Assembly (NCBI GenBank): GCA_036874045.1
Contig: JAZBRI010000010.1
Location: 3,492,001 to 3,556,000 of the forward strand
DNA length: 64,000 bases
Reading direction: 5' to 3'
From: Cymodocea nodosa
Lineage: Eukaryota; Streptophyta; Magnoliopsida; Alismatales; Cymodoceaceae
Positions 22,201 through 34,614 of the stretch are shown here, piece by piece (position 1 is the stretch's first letter; every line of letters begins with the position of its first letter). The position numbers were made by a program, and so were the translations under genes. The notes beneath the pieces are model-generated. The model did no database searches, was not told the origin of the DNA, and saw only the letters and a program-made list of their open reading frames with translations.

Positions 22201-23515
22201 GAACACAATGCCTTGGTATGCAAACATAGTTAATTACTTAGTTACTGGTTTAATACCTAAGGATTGGAATAGATAGGATAAGAAATTGTTCTTTTCAAGA
22301 GTAAAATATTACTATTGGGAAGACCCATACTTATTTAAGAAATGTCTTGATCTGGTTTTAAGGAGGTGTGTTCTAGAAACTAAATATCAGAGCATGTTGT
22401 CATTTTGCCATGACCAAGCAAGTGGAGGGCATTTTGGTTCAGGGAAAACTGCTACCAAAATTCTACAATGTGGATTTTATTGGCCAACACTATTCAAAGA
22501 TGCTCATAAATACTGCTTAAGTTGTTTAAGATGTCAACAAATAGGAAGGATATGAAAGAGGAATATGATGCCTCTAAATCCTATTGTTCAGGTTGAAATC
22601 TTTGATGTGTGGGGAATAGATTTTATGGGTCCATTTCCTATGTCTAATCACTTTAATTATATATTGTTGGGGGTGGATTATATATCTAAATGGATAGAAA
22701 CTATTCCTACAAAAACTAATGACAACAAAGTGGTAATACATTTTATAAGAACTACTATAATTGCTAGATTCGGAATACTTAAAGCTATTATTAGTGATAG
22801 AGGAACGCATTTCTGTAATAGAAGTTTTGAAGCCTTAATGAAGAAATATGGAGTAAATCACAAAATTACAACATCATATCATCTGCAAACAAGTGGACAA
22901 GTAGAAAGTGCAAACAAACAAATTAAGTTAATCTTAGAAAAAGTAGTAAATCCTACTAAAAAAGATTGGGCTAATAGATTAATAGATGCAATTTGGGCTT
23001 ATAGAACTACTTATAGGACAAGCTTAGGTATGTCACCTTTTAGACTAGTATATGGAAAAAGTTGTCGTTTACCTGTTGAAATTGAACATAAAGCTTATTA
23101 GGCATTAAAAACTCTGAATACTAACTTAAATGAAGCTGTTGAAAATAGGAAAATTCAATTGATTGAATTAGAAGAATTTAGAAATGAAGCTTATTCGAAA
23201 ATTGTAAAAGAAAAAGAGAAAATGAAGTTTTAGCATGACAAGAAAATTATTCCAAAAAGCTTTGAAATAGGACAAGAAGTATATCTTTACATGACTAGAC
23301 TCCATAACCATTCAGGAAAATTAAGATCTGGATGGGCAGGACCTTATATAATTCGAAATATTTATTCCTATGGAGCTATTGAAATTGAAAATTTTAAAAA
23401 TCAAAATATATTTAAAGTAAATGGACAAAAACTTAGACCTATTCTAAAGATTCCAAAAAGTTCCTTTAGAATTATAAAAGAAGTAAGAGTAGAGGACTAC
23501 TCGAGCTTTACTTAG
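22201..23515 (+). pseudogene. Integrase, gypsy copy B1
   Basis: Matches the copy A integrase over its length. The zinc-binding residues and the triad (Asp in GIDFMGPF, Asp in ISDRGTHF, Glu in GQVESANK) are all kept. Stops are TAG near 22275, TGA near 22554, TAG near 23100 (Trp in copy A) and TAG 23231-23233, which copy C shares. All lie in one frame without indels. Confidence 0.9.
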
Positions 23516-23561
23516 TAAGAAATTATCTTAGTATTAAAAAAAAAAACTTATTTAAATATAG

Positions 23562-23860
23562 TCACGGTTCAATTGAAAGAAATTATCAATTTTACTGAAA
23601 CGTATATCAAAAGAAAAAATTATTGTAGTTCAACCGACAAGATCCTTTGGTCAGACCGAAACATAAAAACAAAAAGAAATCTATATATTATATTGAGTAA
23701 AATGTCAATTTTACCGAAGCATAGTATCGATTCAACCAGTACAGAAAAAAAAAAGTATTTAATTTCGGTTCAACCGAGGAATATAATGGTTTGACCAAAA
23801 TTCTAAAATGTTGAAAAATTAAGAGTTGGTTAGGCTGGAAATTCTTCGGTCTTGACCAAA
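23562..23860. repeat. Family III inverted repeats after integrase, B1
   Basis: CGGTTCAATTGA, GTTCAACCGACA, CGGTTCAACCGAGG and related words recur over 300 bp between integrase and ORF2. I see no coding frame here. Confidence 0.65.
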
Positions 23861-23904
23861 GTAAAAATTATTATTATAAGTATTTTTATTAGTTATAACC
23901 TTAT

Positions 23905-24047
23905 GGGAAGTCCATTGAGTTATGCTTAACTCAACGAACTTACTCCGTTGAGTCTAGGATAAGTTAATGAACTTACTCCATTGAGTTAACTGTAACTCAA
24001 CAGAGTACTATAGTTAAGTCCGTGGAGTTAACCGTAACTCCACGGAG
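23905..24047. repeat. Family I hairpin cluster in ORF2 leader, B1
   Basis: At least four hairpins, including GTCCGTGGAGTTA paired with TAACTCCACGGA around a four-base loop. The ORF2 start is 180 bp downstream. Confidence 0.78.
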
Positions 24048-24223
24048 AAGTGAGTGAGAGAGCGAGAGTTTACATGGGAAAATGACCCGACTACCTGCCT
24101 AAAACTTAAGGTTTATTTATACTATAACTTAGGATTTGGGGGCATTATTTGCAGAATCATTTAGAATTAGAACAGTAGAGACCAAAGTGATTCTGTTCCA
24201 TTCCGTCACACCATGAAGACAAG

Positions 24224-26469
24224 ATGACGCTTGAGTTTTGGGAGGCAGTTGACACCATGAGATTTCTTAGAGAATCAGAAGAATGGCATACAAGACAAAA
24301 GATCAAGAACACGACACAGGAAAAAAAACTAGAAAAGGTAGAATCTGACATCTTCTACTGGAGGAAAGTTTTAGTAGATTTAGATATTAGAATATCTTAG
24401 ATTGTAGAAACAAGGATTAAAGTAGCAATAGAAGTTGTAGTAAATAGAGAAAGAAAAATCAAGCCAAACAATGAGGTTGCCCTAGAATTGATCCGACGCA
24501 TGTCTAGATTATGGTTATTACGAGAAATTGCTGGTTGTGTAAGGGGTGTAATTAGGCGACAACAACAATAGAGGAAGGCAGCTGAAGAACCTGTAGTTGC
24601 AGAGCCGATTGCTAAAAGACCTGTTACTAAGGAACAATAGCCAGGACCTTCAATTTCACCACCTAAACCACTAGAAAGGGTGGTAGTTATGGGGCCTTCT
24701 ACTAAAGAAGAGTTAAAAGAATTTGAAGAACTGGTTCGAGTTGGGAAAAACCAAGGAGAATTAGAAGATTTGGTAGTAGCTAAAGCACATTTGGTGTTTG
24801 ATGCACTTCACAAAAGGAGGGCTATAGAAAAGTTGAAGGTCCAATACAAAGTTAAAGTTGAACAACATCAAGAAGCCACTGCCATACCTATTGCAAGAGA
24901 AACTGAAGTTGGTTCTTTGAGACCAGTAATTATAGAAAAAGTAAAATAGGAAGAGCTAGTACCTATGGCTTGAGGGCCTGTAGGGCTTATTTTTGTAGAT
25001 TTAATCTTAGAGGAGAAAGAGGAAGACTAGACACAACTATTTAGAAGAAGGAAAGGAAAAGAGATAGTGCTTGAAGCTCCAATAGAGATTAAACCTGAGT
25101 TTAAAATATCAGTAGGGCCTGTAGAGCCCACTTTTGTAGATTTGCTATCCGAATCTAAGGAGGAGTAGGAGTAGCAACAGCAAGAGCAAAGAGAAGAAGA
25201 AAAATAGGCTGAAATTAGTTTGCAGCCTGTACAAATAGAAGAAACTGAAGTTAGGGTAGAAATTGATTTGCTTGTGACTCCATCCCAATCTGCCACAGAA
25301 TTAGAAAGAATAGTGACAATGCAGATTGGTAGTCAAGAGGAAGAAGAAAGAGAAGAAATTGAAGAAGAAGCTAAACAAGAACATATGGAATAAGAAGCAA
25401 ATGACTCAATAGATTCCACTAAAGAAGGAGAGACTCTTTAGAAAATTTTTAAGAGTATTCAAGAAAAAAGAGTGGAGAGTTCTGCCTGCTCTCCACCACA
25501 AATAGAAAGAGGAGCTGAAATGTAGGAATCTTTGGATCATTTCCAACAAACTCAAGTTCAGCAAATTGAGGAAGAACTTTAAGAACAAACCCCTCTGGAG
25601 CAACAAATTCAAATTCTTGACCCGACTAAAGCAACAGTTCTAAATGAAGTATACTTTTGTAGTCAGGAAGCATATAATAAATATCAAGAGATTAGGGGTT
25701 ATAGTATTATATATAGTAGACCAGTAAATTGGGATGACATGAATGACATTAAAGAATTATTTAAGTTCTAGGGTCTACTACAATTTATTTCTCAACAGAG
25801 AGTGTATGCTGTATATGAAAATTTAGTGCCCTATTTTTATGCAAACATGAGAGAGGAAGAAGGAAATTTAATTTCTAACATGGAAGAAGTTAATGTACAA
25901 ATAACACCAGAGCTTCTCCACAACATTTTTGGATTGAAAAATGAAGGGATATAAAATCTAGAGAGTACAACTATAGTTGGGTGGACAGAATAGGAAATAA
26001 AAGACTGTTTAACTATCAATCCTGGTGTGCCATTATTAAATAGATTGAAGTGCTTAAATGGTAAAACACACATGGTAGCTAACATTTTGATTAAAAATGT
26101 CTACCAACAACAAGGCCATGACATTGAATTAAGTCAGTTTGTTAAATGGGCCACATATGTAGTTGTAAATAGAATTCAAATTAATTAGTACAAAGTTTTT
26201 ATCTCCAAACTGAGAGCAATAAAGAAGAAATTATATTATGGAGATCTGATTCCACTACTGATGGTGGACAGTACTGACTTCATGAAATGGACATCCAAGA
26301 GGATAAAATCTAGAGCCATTTCAGTGAAGGAATATAGAAATTATAATGCTGCAATTGCTGAGATAGCTAGACCTTTTGGAGACATTATAGGAGCTATTGA
26401 ACGTATAATCAATTAGAACAACAATTAGAAAAGCTCTAAAAGGAAGTAGATGAACTTAGGAAGGACTAA
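24224..26469 (+). pseudogene. ORF2, gypsy copy B1
   Basis: The second copy of the extra ORF, with the same three parts as in copy A: helical N-terminus, Glu/Gln-rich middle, and the conserved C-terminal half with SRPVNWDDM, LLHNIFGLKNEG, LLNRLKCLNG and KLYYGDLIPLLMV. The SUMO-interacting-like motifs are kept in part (PVEPTFVDLLSESKEE with psi-K-x-E site IKPE). It has many TAG/TAA stops, three or more shared with copy A (at K*EE, PMA* and EEK*AE), and a late frameshift near 26405. A one-base shift near the first ATG suggests the start used here is 24224. Confidence 0.78.
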
Positions 26470-27462
26470 ATTTATTATTCGTCTACTTATATTGTATTGA
26501 AGAAAATATCTGACTATATGTAAATGTAAACTATTTATATAAATGAATGTTTGAATTTCAGATGTTTCTGAATTTATGTAATTATGAATGAATGATATAA
26601 TTGAGAACTGTATTGAATTGAATATTATATAGCTGTTTAAAGATGTGCAAGACTATTTAAAAGTTTTACAATTTTTATGAATGACATGATTAAATGCATG
26701 ATAATTGGTTAATGCTTGAATATATCTACATGTTGAAAAGTAAAATGTAAATTTTGCATAACAAGAAATGAACTGTAAGTTAAATATGCATATATTGTTC
26801 AAATTTAAATGAGTTTAAATTAGAACATTGCATTAATGAAATGTATTTAACTTTAATTAAGTTGACAAAATGTAGAGAAAAAAAATATAGAAGTTAATAT
26901 GAGGAGTAAGTTGTAGAAAAAATTTGCTAAGTATTAACTCAACGAACTTACTTCGTTGAGTTAACCTTAACTCCACGAGGTCAATAATAAAATATAAGGT
27001 CACTCCATTGAGTTATCTATAACTCCACGAAGTTAGACCGTGGAGTTAGCAAACAGTAATCGAAGCTAGTCCGTTGAGTTAACTGTAACTCAACGAGGTT
27101 AGTTCATGGGTTAAGTTGAACAGTTATTCTTTTAGCCACGAACGAAACTCTATGGGTTTAGTGGTTACTGAAATTTGAAATTAGAAGTGGAACATGTATT
27201 CATAAAAATAGGAACCATATTGCACGTTACAAGACACGTTCTTGCAACGAAATTCATTTTCCTTAGGGACATGCATTATAAATATAGAACAGGATGCTAT
27301 TTACGAGTTATCAGAACTTGAGGAAAGAAAAGAAAATTCGTTGGGGAATTGGAAGGTGAAGCAGCTAATTCAACTTCATCCGTCAACAGCTATTTACTAA
27401 AAACAAAGCTTCAAACTGGTATGTAATTAATCTTCTACTATTTTACTTTATGTTAAGAGTTT
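26470..27462. other. Spacer between ORF2 and gag, B1
   Basis: AT-rich, non-coding. Family I hairpins occupy 26935-27112. The last 250 bp correspond to the conserved gag leader of copy A and end with a GGTATGT donor-like site near 27419. Confidence 0.6.
26935..27112. repeat. Family I hairpin cluster in gag leader, B1
   Basis: Four hairpins. One near 27070 pairs CCGTTGAGTTA with TAACTCAACG around a four-base loop. Confidence 0.75.
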
Positions 27463-28812
27463 ATGAGCACATGGATTTGTTCTCCTAGCACTAAATGATT
27501 AGTAAGAACACCTACACAAGATTAATCAACACAGAGGCATACTGAAATATTTTCTGAATTGGACTTTAACAAAATCCTTAGGAGTGTAGCTAACCTTTCT
27601 TTAAAAGAGAATGAAGATATGGCTGCTCCAATAGAGAAACCATTAGGGAAAATTTTGTATCTTGAATTAGTTGATGAACCTTTATGTATTCAATTGCCAA
27701 ACTTTGAGGGAGATAGGTTTGAACTGAAATCTAATTATATTAGTCAATTGCCATACTTTCATTGATTAGAAAGAGAAGATGCCTATTATTTCCTTAGAGG
27801 ATTTAACGAAGTTTGTCAAATGATGAAAATGTCAAACATGAGTATTGATGCTATTAAACTTAGATATATCCTTTTTGCTTTAATAGACATCGCTAAGAGA
27901 TGGTTATATACTCTGTCGCCTGATTCAATTTCTACATGGACTGAATTTTGCATTGTTTTTCTAGAAAAATATTATCCAACACATCAAACGATTAAAAAGA
28001 AAAGGGAAATATTAATGTGTAGCCAAAAACAAGGAGAATCATTCTGGAAATATTTTAAAAGATTTAAAGATTTACTGACTCAATGTCTATATCATGCAAT
28101 GAGTAAAACACAATTAATAGGTATAATTTATGAAGGCATAGATGTTTCAACAAAATCTTTTTTAGAATCTACTTGTCAGAATGGATTTTTAAAACTATGT
28201 AGTGAGGAAGCATGGGCATACTTAGAAAACTTTGCAAAAAGAACTACATAGTGGGAAAACTTGGCTGAAGCTATTACAGATAAAAAAATATTGCTAAGGG
28301 GAATGCATGAAATAGATTCAAGCACTATGCTTGAAGTTAAATTAACTAAGTTAACAAAGAAAATAGAAGAGTTATCATTAAATTAAAAGCTAGTAGAAAA
28401 GAATGCAAACATTAATGACTTAGATATTATTTATGCTAGAAATCAAAAAGATAACTTTGGAAACTCTTATAACCCTAATTGGAGAAATAACCCAAACCTA
28501 TCTTAGAGAAATAACAATTTCTAGGGAGGGGAAAATATAAATGACAAAAATATAAGTTACGAAGCATTAATTGAACAAGGATCTAGAATAGAGAAGTTAG
28601 AGAAGATAATTCAACGATTAAACAATCGTCTAAATCATGTATTTGGAAATGTTGCCATTCAAAATCAAAATATGAATAGAAATATACCCCTTGGATAGAA
28701 GGAATCAATAGAAGTTAGACCTACCGGAGGATTGCCAATGCAAGCAATACTTAACCCTGTCAATAGAACTGTTAATGAAATGGATACCTCCTATGGGAGG
28801 GAAGCTAAATGA
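27463..28812 (+). pseudogene. Gag capsid ORF, gypsy copy B1
   Basis: A 449-codon frame without indels from ATG 27463 to TGA 28810. It contains the retrotrans_gag core (AKRWLYTLSPDSISTWTEF, QGESFWKYFKRFKDLL), the KLTKKIEELSLN helix and the NPNWRNN motif. No zinc knuckle. About eight TAG, TAA or TGA codons fall in frame, mostly at Gln or Trp sites. Placed downstream of ORF2 as in copy A. Confidence 0.85.
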
Positions 28813-28904
28813 AGTAGTATAACTAAAGTAACTATGTATAATATAGTAAGTAGAAAAATATAAAAAGAAAAAAATGTAAGTTTAATTATAGTTAGTAGTA
28901 CCGT

Positions 28905-28966
28905 AGAGTTATTACTTAACTCAACAAACTTAGTCCGTTGAGTTATGACCTAACTCTACGAGGGTA
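28905..28966. repeat. Family I hairpins in F-box leader, B1
   Basis: TTACTTAACTCAAC and GTCCGTTGAGTTA arms, then CTAACTCTACGAGG. They lie 66 bp upstream of the F-box-like start. A pyrimidine-rich stretch with ATATAG and CAACAG just before the ATG could be a splice acceptor. Confidence 0.68.
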
Positions 28967-29031
28967 AGTAAGTAGCTATGTTAATTTTATCTTTGCTTAA
29001 ATTTTGTTTATGTTATATAGAATCACAACAG

Positions 29032-29902
29032 ATGGAATTGATGAAATTATCAAGGGAAGTACTAAGTAACTTATTAGCTAAAGATCTGTGTAGATTGTGT
29101 TGTGTGTCAAAGGAAATTAAAAAATGTGTAAGAGAAAAATATTTTCATGGACTATAAGCTGCAAAAATGACTAATATTAGTGATGGATTTTTATGGAGGT
29201 CATTTAATCGTAGTTCAATAAGCTATGAATATCTGAATATGGAAGAAACTACTAGAATTCCATCCAATACATTAGAAGGAATAGATCATATTATAGGGAT
29301 AGACGAATGATTAATTATTTACAGAACCAAACCAAGGTATACAATTCTGTTACCTGATATTTTGATTAGAAATCCTATCACTAGAGAAGAATGGAATATA
29401 GGAAGTCCTAATAGATTTGAAGTACCAACTGAAAATTGTGGGTTAGCTTTAACATTTTCTGATAAAAATTTGACCATTCCTAAAAAATTGTATTACTAGA
29501 GACCAACTAGAAATTGAGATGAAGATTTATATTTAAGTGTGTATAATTTTTTGAATAGATCTTGGACTGAAAATACTACGATATATCTAGGACAGAAAGC
29601 ATTAATTAACAACATACATGTCATACTTGATGGGTATATACATTTAGTGTCAGATATATCAATTACATTTAGATCTAATTTATACATAGTAAGCATAGAC
29701 AATTATGATGATGACTTTCTAGAAATATTGCCTATATCGAGTGATATCGCTAAACCACCATCTACAAAATATGATAAAATTCAATTAGGAGTATGGTATA
29801 ATGAATATGACAATCCTACTTTATGTTTAATAAGATGGTGGGATGAATTGATGAAATTTCAATTATGGATTACGAAAGACCTAAATGAATGGAAGTGGGA
29901 AG
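29032..29902 (+). pseudogene. F-box-like gene, gypsy copy B1 (3' end lost)
   Basis: Homologue of 8856-9995. The F-box motif has lost about 15 bp at its start but keeps the LCRLCCVSKEIKKC part. TAA near 29155, TGA near 29308 and further TAG/TGA stops interrupt it. At about 29902 the gene stops in the EWKWE motif and the sequence changes to the ORF2 leader, the junction between two gypsy copies. Confidence 0.82.
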
Positions 29903-30076
29903 ATGTAATTCCACAGATGAGAGAGCGAGAGTTTTGTGTGGGAAGTGACCCAATTACCCGCCTAAACTTAGGGCTTATTTATACTAAACTTAGAGTTTGT
30001 GGCATTATCCACACAATCATTTAGAACTTAGAATAGTAGATATCAAAGTGATCATGTTCCATTGTGTAACTCCACG
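29903..30076. other. ORF2 leader of copy B2 after the fusion point
   Basis: It matches 24048-24223 and 55905-56025, the 3' part of the leader that precedes ORF2 in other copies. It lacks the family I hairpins, which lie upstream of the breakpoint. Confidence 0.7.
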
Positions 30077-31995
30077 ATGAGGAAGATGACACCTGAGTTT
30101 TGGGAAAATGTAGTAGACACGTCAAAATTTCTCAAAGATATAGAGGAATGGCACACGAGGCAGAAAATTAGGAATACTACAAGAGAAAAAGAGCTACTAA
30201 AGGTAGAATCTGACCTTTTTTTTTGGAGGAAAATGTTAGTAGATTTGGGTATACAAATACCTCAAATAATAGAAACTAGAATCAAAGTTGTTATGGAAAT
30301 TGTTGTAAGTAGAGAGAGAAGAATCAGGCCAAATAACGAAGTTGCCCTAGAACTAATCCAATGTAAGTCCCGACTCTAGTTCAAAAGACGCATAGTTAGA
30401 CAGGCTCAGTGGGCAATCCATGAGCAACAAAGGGAAGAAAATGAAGAACAAGAGGAGTCGACTACTGAAAGACCTGTTCCTGAGGAACAGTAGCTAGGAC
30501 CTTCAATTCCACCAACAAAGTTGTTGGAACGAGCAACAATTTTAGGGCCTTCTACTAAAGAAGAAAGAAGAGAATTTCAAGAACTGGTTCAAATAGGAAA
30601 AGACCAAGGAGAACTAGAAGAATTGGCAGTGGCTATAGCACGTCTGGTGTTTGATGCACAGTGCAAAAAGAGGGTTGCAAAAAAGTTGAAAGTCTAATAT
30701 AAAATCAAAGTGGAACAACATCGTGAAGCTACTGCCAGACCTGCTGCAAAAGGAGATGAAGTTGGTCCTTTGAGACTAGTAATTATGGGAAGAGTTAAAC
30801 AGGAAGAACCAATACCTGTGGTTCAAAAGCCTGTAGAGCCCATTTTTGTAGATTTAATCTCAGATGAAGAAGAGGAAGACCAAGTGCAGGTAATCAGAAG
30901 AAGGAAAGGAAAAGAGATAGTGCCTAAACATCAAGAGGAGATTAAATCTGAAATACCAAGATCAATAGGGCCTGTAGAGCCGATTTTTGTAAACCTGCTA
31001 TCTGATTCTGAAGAGGAGCAGGAGCAACAGTAGCAAGAGCAAAGAGAAGAAGAAAATTAGGCTGAAACTAGTTTGCAGCCTGTACAAGAAGAAGAAATAG
31101 AAATTAGGGTAGAAGTTGATTTTCCCGTAACTCCATCCCAATCTGCCATAGAATTAGAAAGAATAGTGACATTGTAGATTGGTAGTTAGGAGGAAGAAGA
31201 AAAAGAAGAAAATGAACAAGAAGCTGAACAATTACAAATGGGAAGAGATAACTCGACAGATTCCACTAAAGAGCAAAGAACTCTTCAGCAAATTTTGGAT
31301 AGTATTCAAGACAGAGTGGAGAGTTCTGTTGGCTCACCACAGACAAAAGTAGAAGCAAAAATGCCAGAATCTGCGGAGCATTTTCAGCAAGTTCAAGTTC
31401 AGCTTATGGAAGAGGAAGTTCAAGACCAAACCCCTCTAGAGCAAAAAATCCACATTCCTAACTCGACTAAAACAACAGTTTTAAATGAAGTACACTTTTG
31501 GAGTCAAGAAGCTTATAATAAATACTAAGAGATAAGGGGTTGTGATATCATTTACAACAGACCAGTAAATTGGGACGGAATGCCAGAAATCAAAGATTTA
31601 TTTGAGTTCTAAGGTCTACTACAGTTTATTTCTCAAGAAAGAGGGCATGTAGTATATGAAAATCTAGTACTCTGCTTTTATGCAAACTTAAGAGAAAGAG
31701 AAGGAGGATTAATTTCCAATGTAGAGCAAGCTGATGTACAAATAACATCAGAGCTTCTCTACAACATTTTAGGACTGAAGAATGAAGGATTAGAAATTTT
31801 GGAAAGCACAACTACAGTCGAGTGGATAGAACAGACCATAAAGGATTGTTTAGCTATCAATCTTGGTGTGCCACTATTAAATAGACTGAAGCACCTAAAT
31901 GATAAAGCACACATGATAACTAACATTTTAATTAAGAATGTCTACCAACAACAAAGCCATGATATAGAACTGAGTCAATTTGTCAAATGGGCCAC
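30077..31995 (+). pseudogene. ORF2, copy B2, 5' part
   Basis: The best-preserved ORF2 start: 100 open codons from ATG 30077 (MRKMTPEFWENVVDTSKFL). The middle shows two copies of one unit. The first has RVKQEEP (psi-K-x-E) and then PVEPIFVDLISDEEEE near 30848. The second has EIKSEIP and then PVEPIFVNLLSDSEEE near 30989. Between them lies a basic RRRKGKEIV stretch that could act as a nuclear signal. It is interrupted at 31995 by the nested element and resumes at 36468. TAG at 31058 is shared with copies A and B1. Confidence 0.82.
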
Positions 31996-33160
31996 TGTTT
32001 AGAATGAAAAAGTGCATATTATTAACGGTTAAATGATGGTTAATTGCATAATATTTAGCTTATCATATGAGAATTAAGCCATTATGTTATAATTGCATTG
32101 ATATATGCTTTAATTGAAGAATCGGCTTAATTTTGGGGAATTAATGTTAATTTAGAACATTTATGAACTATCGGTAAATTGTAGGCTGTGAAATTTTAAG
32201 TATCCAAAAATGCATCTGAGCATCGGATAGTTATACCTGTAACTCTCCGAAATGTTATTTTATGTTTAAACTACTGCTGACACGTGTTGAGAGCTGGTAG
32301 ATTTACTTACGTTATAACTCGTTAAGTTAGTATAACTATAGACGTTGAGTTACATGAAAATACACTAAGGCAACGCGTTAGGCTAGCGTTATAAACTTAA
32401 GTTGTTATTTTTGCACATGTTTTATAGTTAAATCAACGAAGGAAGTCCGTTGAGTTATCTGTAACTCCACGGACTATATATTTTCTAATATGCCACTATA
32501 GCGGTTGCAGGAAAAGACAGTTGGAAGGAAAAACCACGTTTGCACGTATCATGCAAGAATTCAATCGCGTAGGGAGAAAGAAATCATCGCCGTTGATCTG
32601 AAGGAAGGAAATCCAACCGATCATTCAAGCAGAAGCAGTTACCACTAAAGAAATATAAAAGAAAAGAAGAAAAAAAGAAAGAGGGTGATCGATGGATGGC
32701 TAGTGTATATAGAGGAGAAGCACCGAGCTTTCTACAGACAGTATCGGCGATTCTCCGAAGTATCACACCAACCATCGTATCACCACCATAATCACCAATC
32801 ATCGGAGGTCTGTGAGGATACTTGCCTGATGTCGGGTCGATTTCGAGCCAAACACAGTGCCTGACAACCACTGTGAGGAGTGATCACGTCGCGAGAAGGG
32901 AAGACATTTCCACCAAGCGCCGACTCATATTTCAAGAGATCGTAAAGCTTTTAGCCTCGGCTTTGGGTTGATGCCTGTATGCTGAAGAGGAGATCATCTT
33001 GCAATTCTGGACTCGCGATTCTATAGGGAGAGGAGACAGAATTGTAAGTGGTTCAATTTTTAATGGTGTAATCGCGTTGCAAGTAGTGTCGGAAGTATTT
33101 ACTGTCAAGTGAAATTACCTTACATTTCACCTTTCGCCCATCACATGAAAACAAAACTTA
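31996..33160 (+). mobile_element. Left LTR of the nested derivative (3' end lost)
   Basis: Matches 34615-35780, including TATA 32654 and donor-like site 33044, then changes near 33160 to sequence like 10323 of copy A. About 700 bp of LTR end plus the PBS are gone. Confidence 0.82.
32654..32661 (+). promoter_or_regulatory. TATA box, left LTR of nested derivative
   Basis: TATAAAAG in the conserved LTR setting. Confidence 0.58.
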
Positions 33161-34600
33161 TCTTAAATTACTTATCCTAAATTTTAAATCAAACAAAACT
33201 TTATTCATGCCTGCTACAATTACTGTACTTATTGCCATATCTTTTACATTGAGGACAATGCAAAATGTAGGTATGGGGGGGAGGTAATTAAAGTAACAGC
33301 CATGTAAGTTTGTTAATTAAAGGAATTAAAATGGTACTGCAAAGTTTTAAGGAAATTGAAAATTTTTATGAACTTGCTGTAACTATCCGATAATTGAGAC
33401 TGTAAAATTTTTATAAACTGCTTGAATGTTATATTTAGAAGGCTATAGAAGATGCTATAGAATTTATTATTTATGTAAATCTAGATATAGTATCTTATGA
33501 TTTTTCTGAATTTCATGAGTTTAACAGTTTCACGATTTTAAAATGAAATCAGAATATTTAATGCTTAATCAGAAAATTATCTGAAGTCCTAAAGGAGCTG
33601 AGATGTGAATTCTAGATTAAATGAAACACATATGATGAAAGATACATTTACTTTGACTGATTGAACTTGTAGAATGATTTATGTGTAGATCTTATTAAAC
33701 TATAGATAAAGTATGAGCTTATTGTTATGGATTCATATCTTTAGTAAATGATAGAAGCAGGATTATATGAGATTGGTGTTTTACTGCATCTGTATTAATG
33801 AAATACGTGCATATACAGTATGTGATTAATGCTTTGTTTTATGTGTGCATTTATTTTTAGAAAAAAATAAGAAAAAAAAAAATATTGAGAGTTTATTGAC
33901 TTGTTTGATCACGAGCCTTTTGTACTTGAGCAGATAGGTATGTAAGGAATTTTGACCTGAAAAAGGACTTTGAAAATCTGACAACCTAAGATCTTGATCA
34001 GATTTGGGATTGTTGACTGAAAGCTCGTTACATGGGTACATTAGAAAGCTCTTGCATGATTCAAGCTTGTCAAATTAACTTTTAAAGTACACAAAAAAAA
34101 AGAGAAAAAAGAAAAAGAAAAAGAAAAAAACATATACTGTTCTGAAAAGATACAAGTGTTTTGTGAAATACAGATATCTTCTGAATCGAGTATATTTTCT
34201 GTTATCTAGAATTGCTGAAATATGAATCTGGAATTGATTTTTGAAGTTGTTTAATGGAAATACAATTCTTTATTCTACTTGTCTTAATCAGATTGAATTG
34301 GATTGTACTTTGATTCGTATGTTGTTGAAATTTCTTCTAGAAAACATATTGGAAAATTCAGGATTACAGATGATGAAAAGAAGAACAAACGATAATATAA
34401 TTAACACCTATATGAAGATGATATACTTTGTATGTAATTTACATATATTCTAAATATCTTTGCAGGTTGATTACTGAAACATACAAAATATATGTTTATG
34501 CTAAACAGAAGAAAAAAAACAAAAGGGGAAGAATTAATTCTAGCGCTTTTTGAAAGACCAATTAATTAGATCTTAGTTTGCTAAGGGACTGGCAAAATTT
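33161..34600. other. 3' internal remnant of the nested derivative
   Basis: Corresponds to 10323-11797 of copy A. It includes the ACAATG purine-tract motif at 33247-33284 and A-rich runs. No coding frame is seen; a 70-codon open stretch at 34241 is not kept in the other copies. Confidence 0.7.
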
Positions 34601-34614
34601 AGGTATGGGGGAAG
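34601..34614 (+). other. Polypurine tract of the nested derivative
   Basis: AGGTATGGGGGAAG, identical to that of copy A, abuts the next LTR. Confidence 0.85.
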
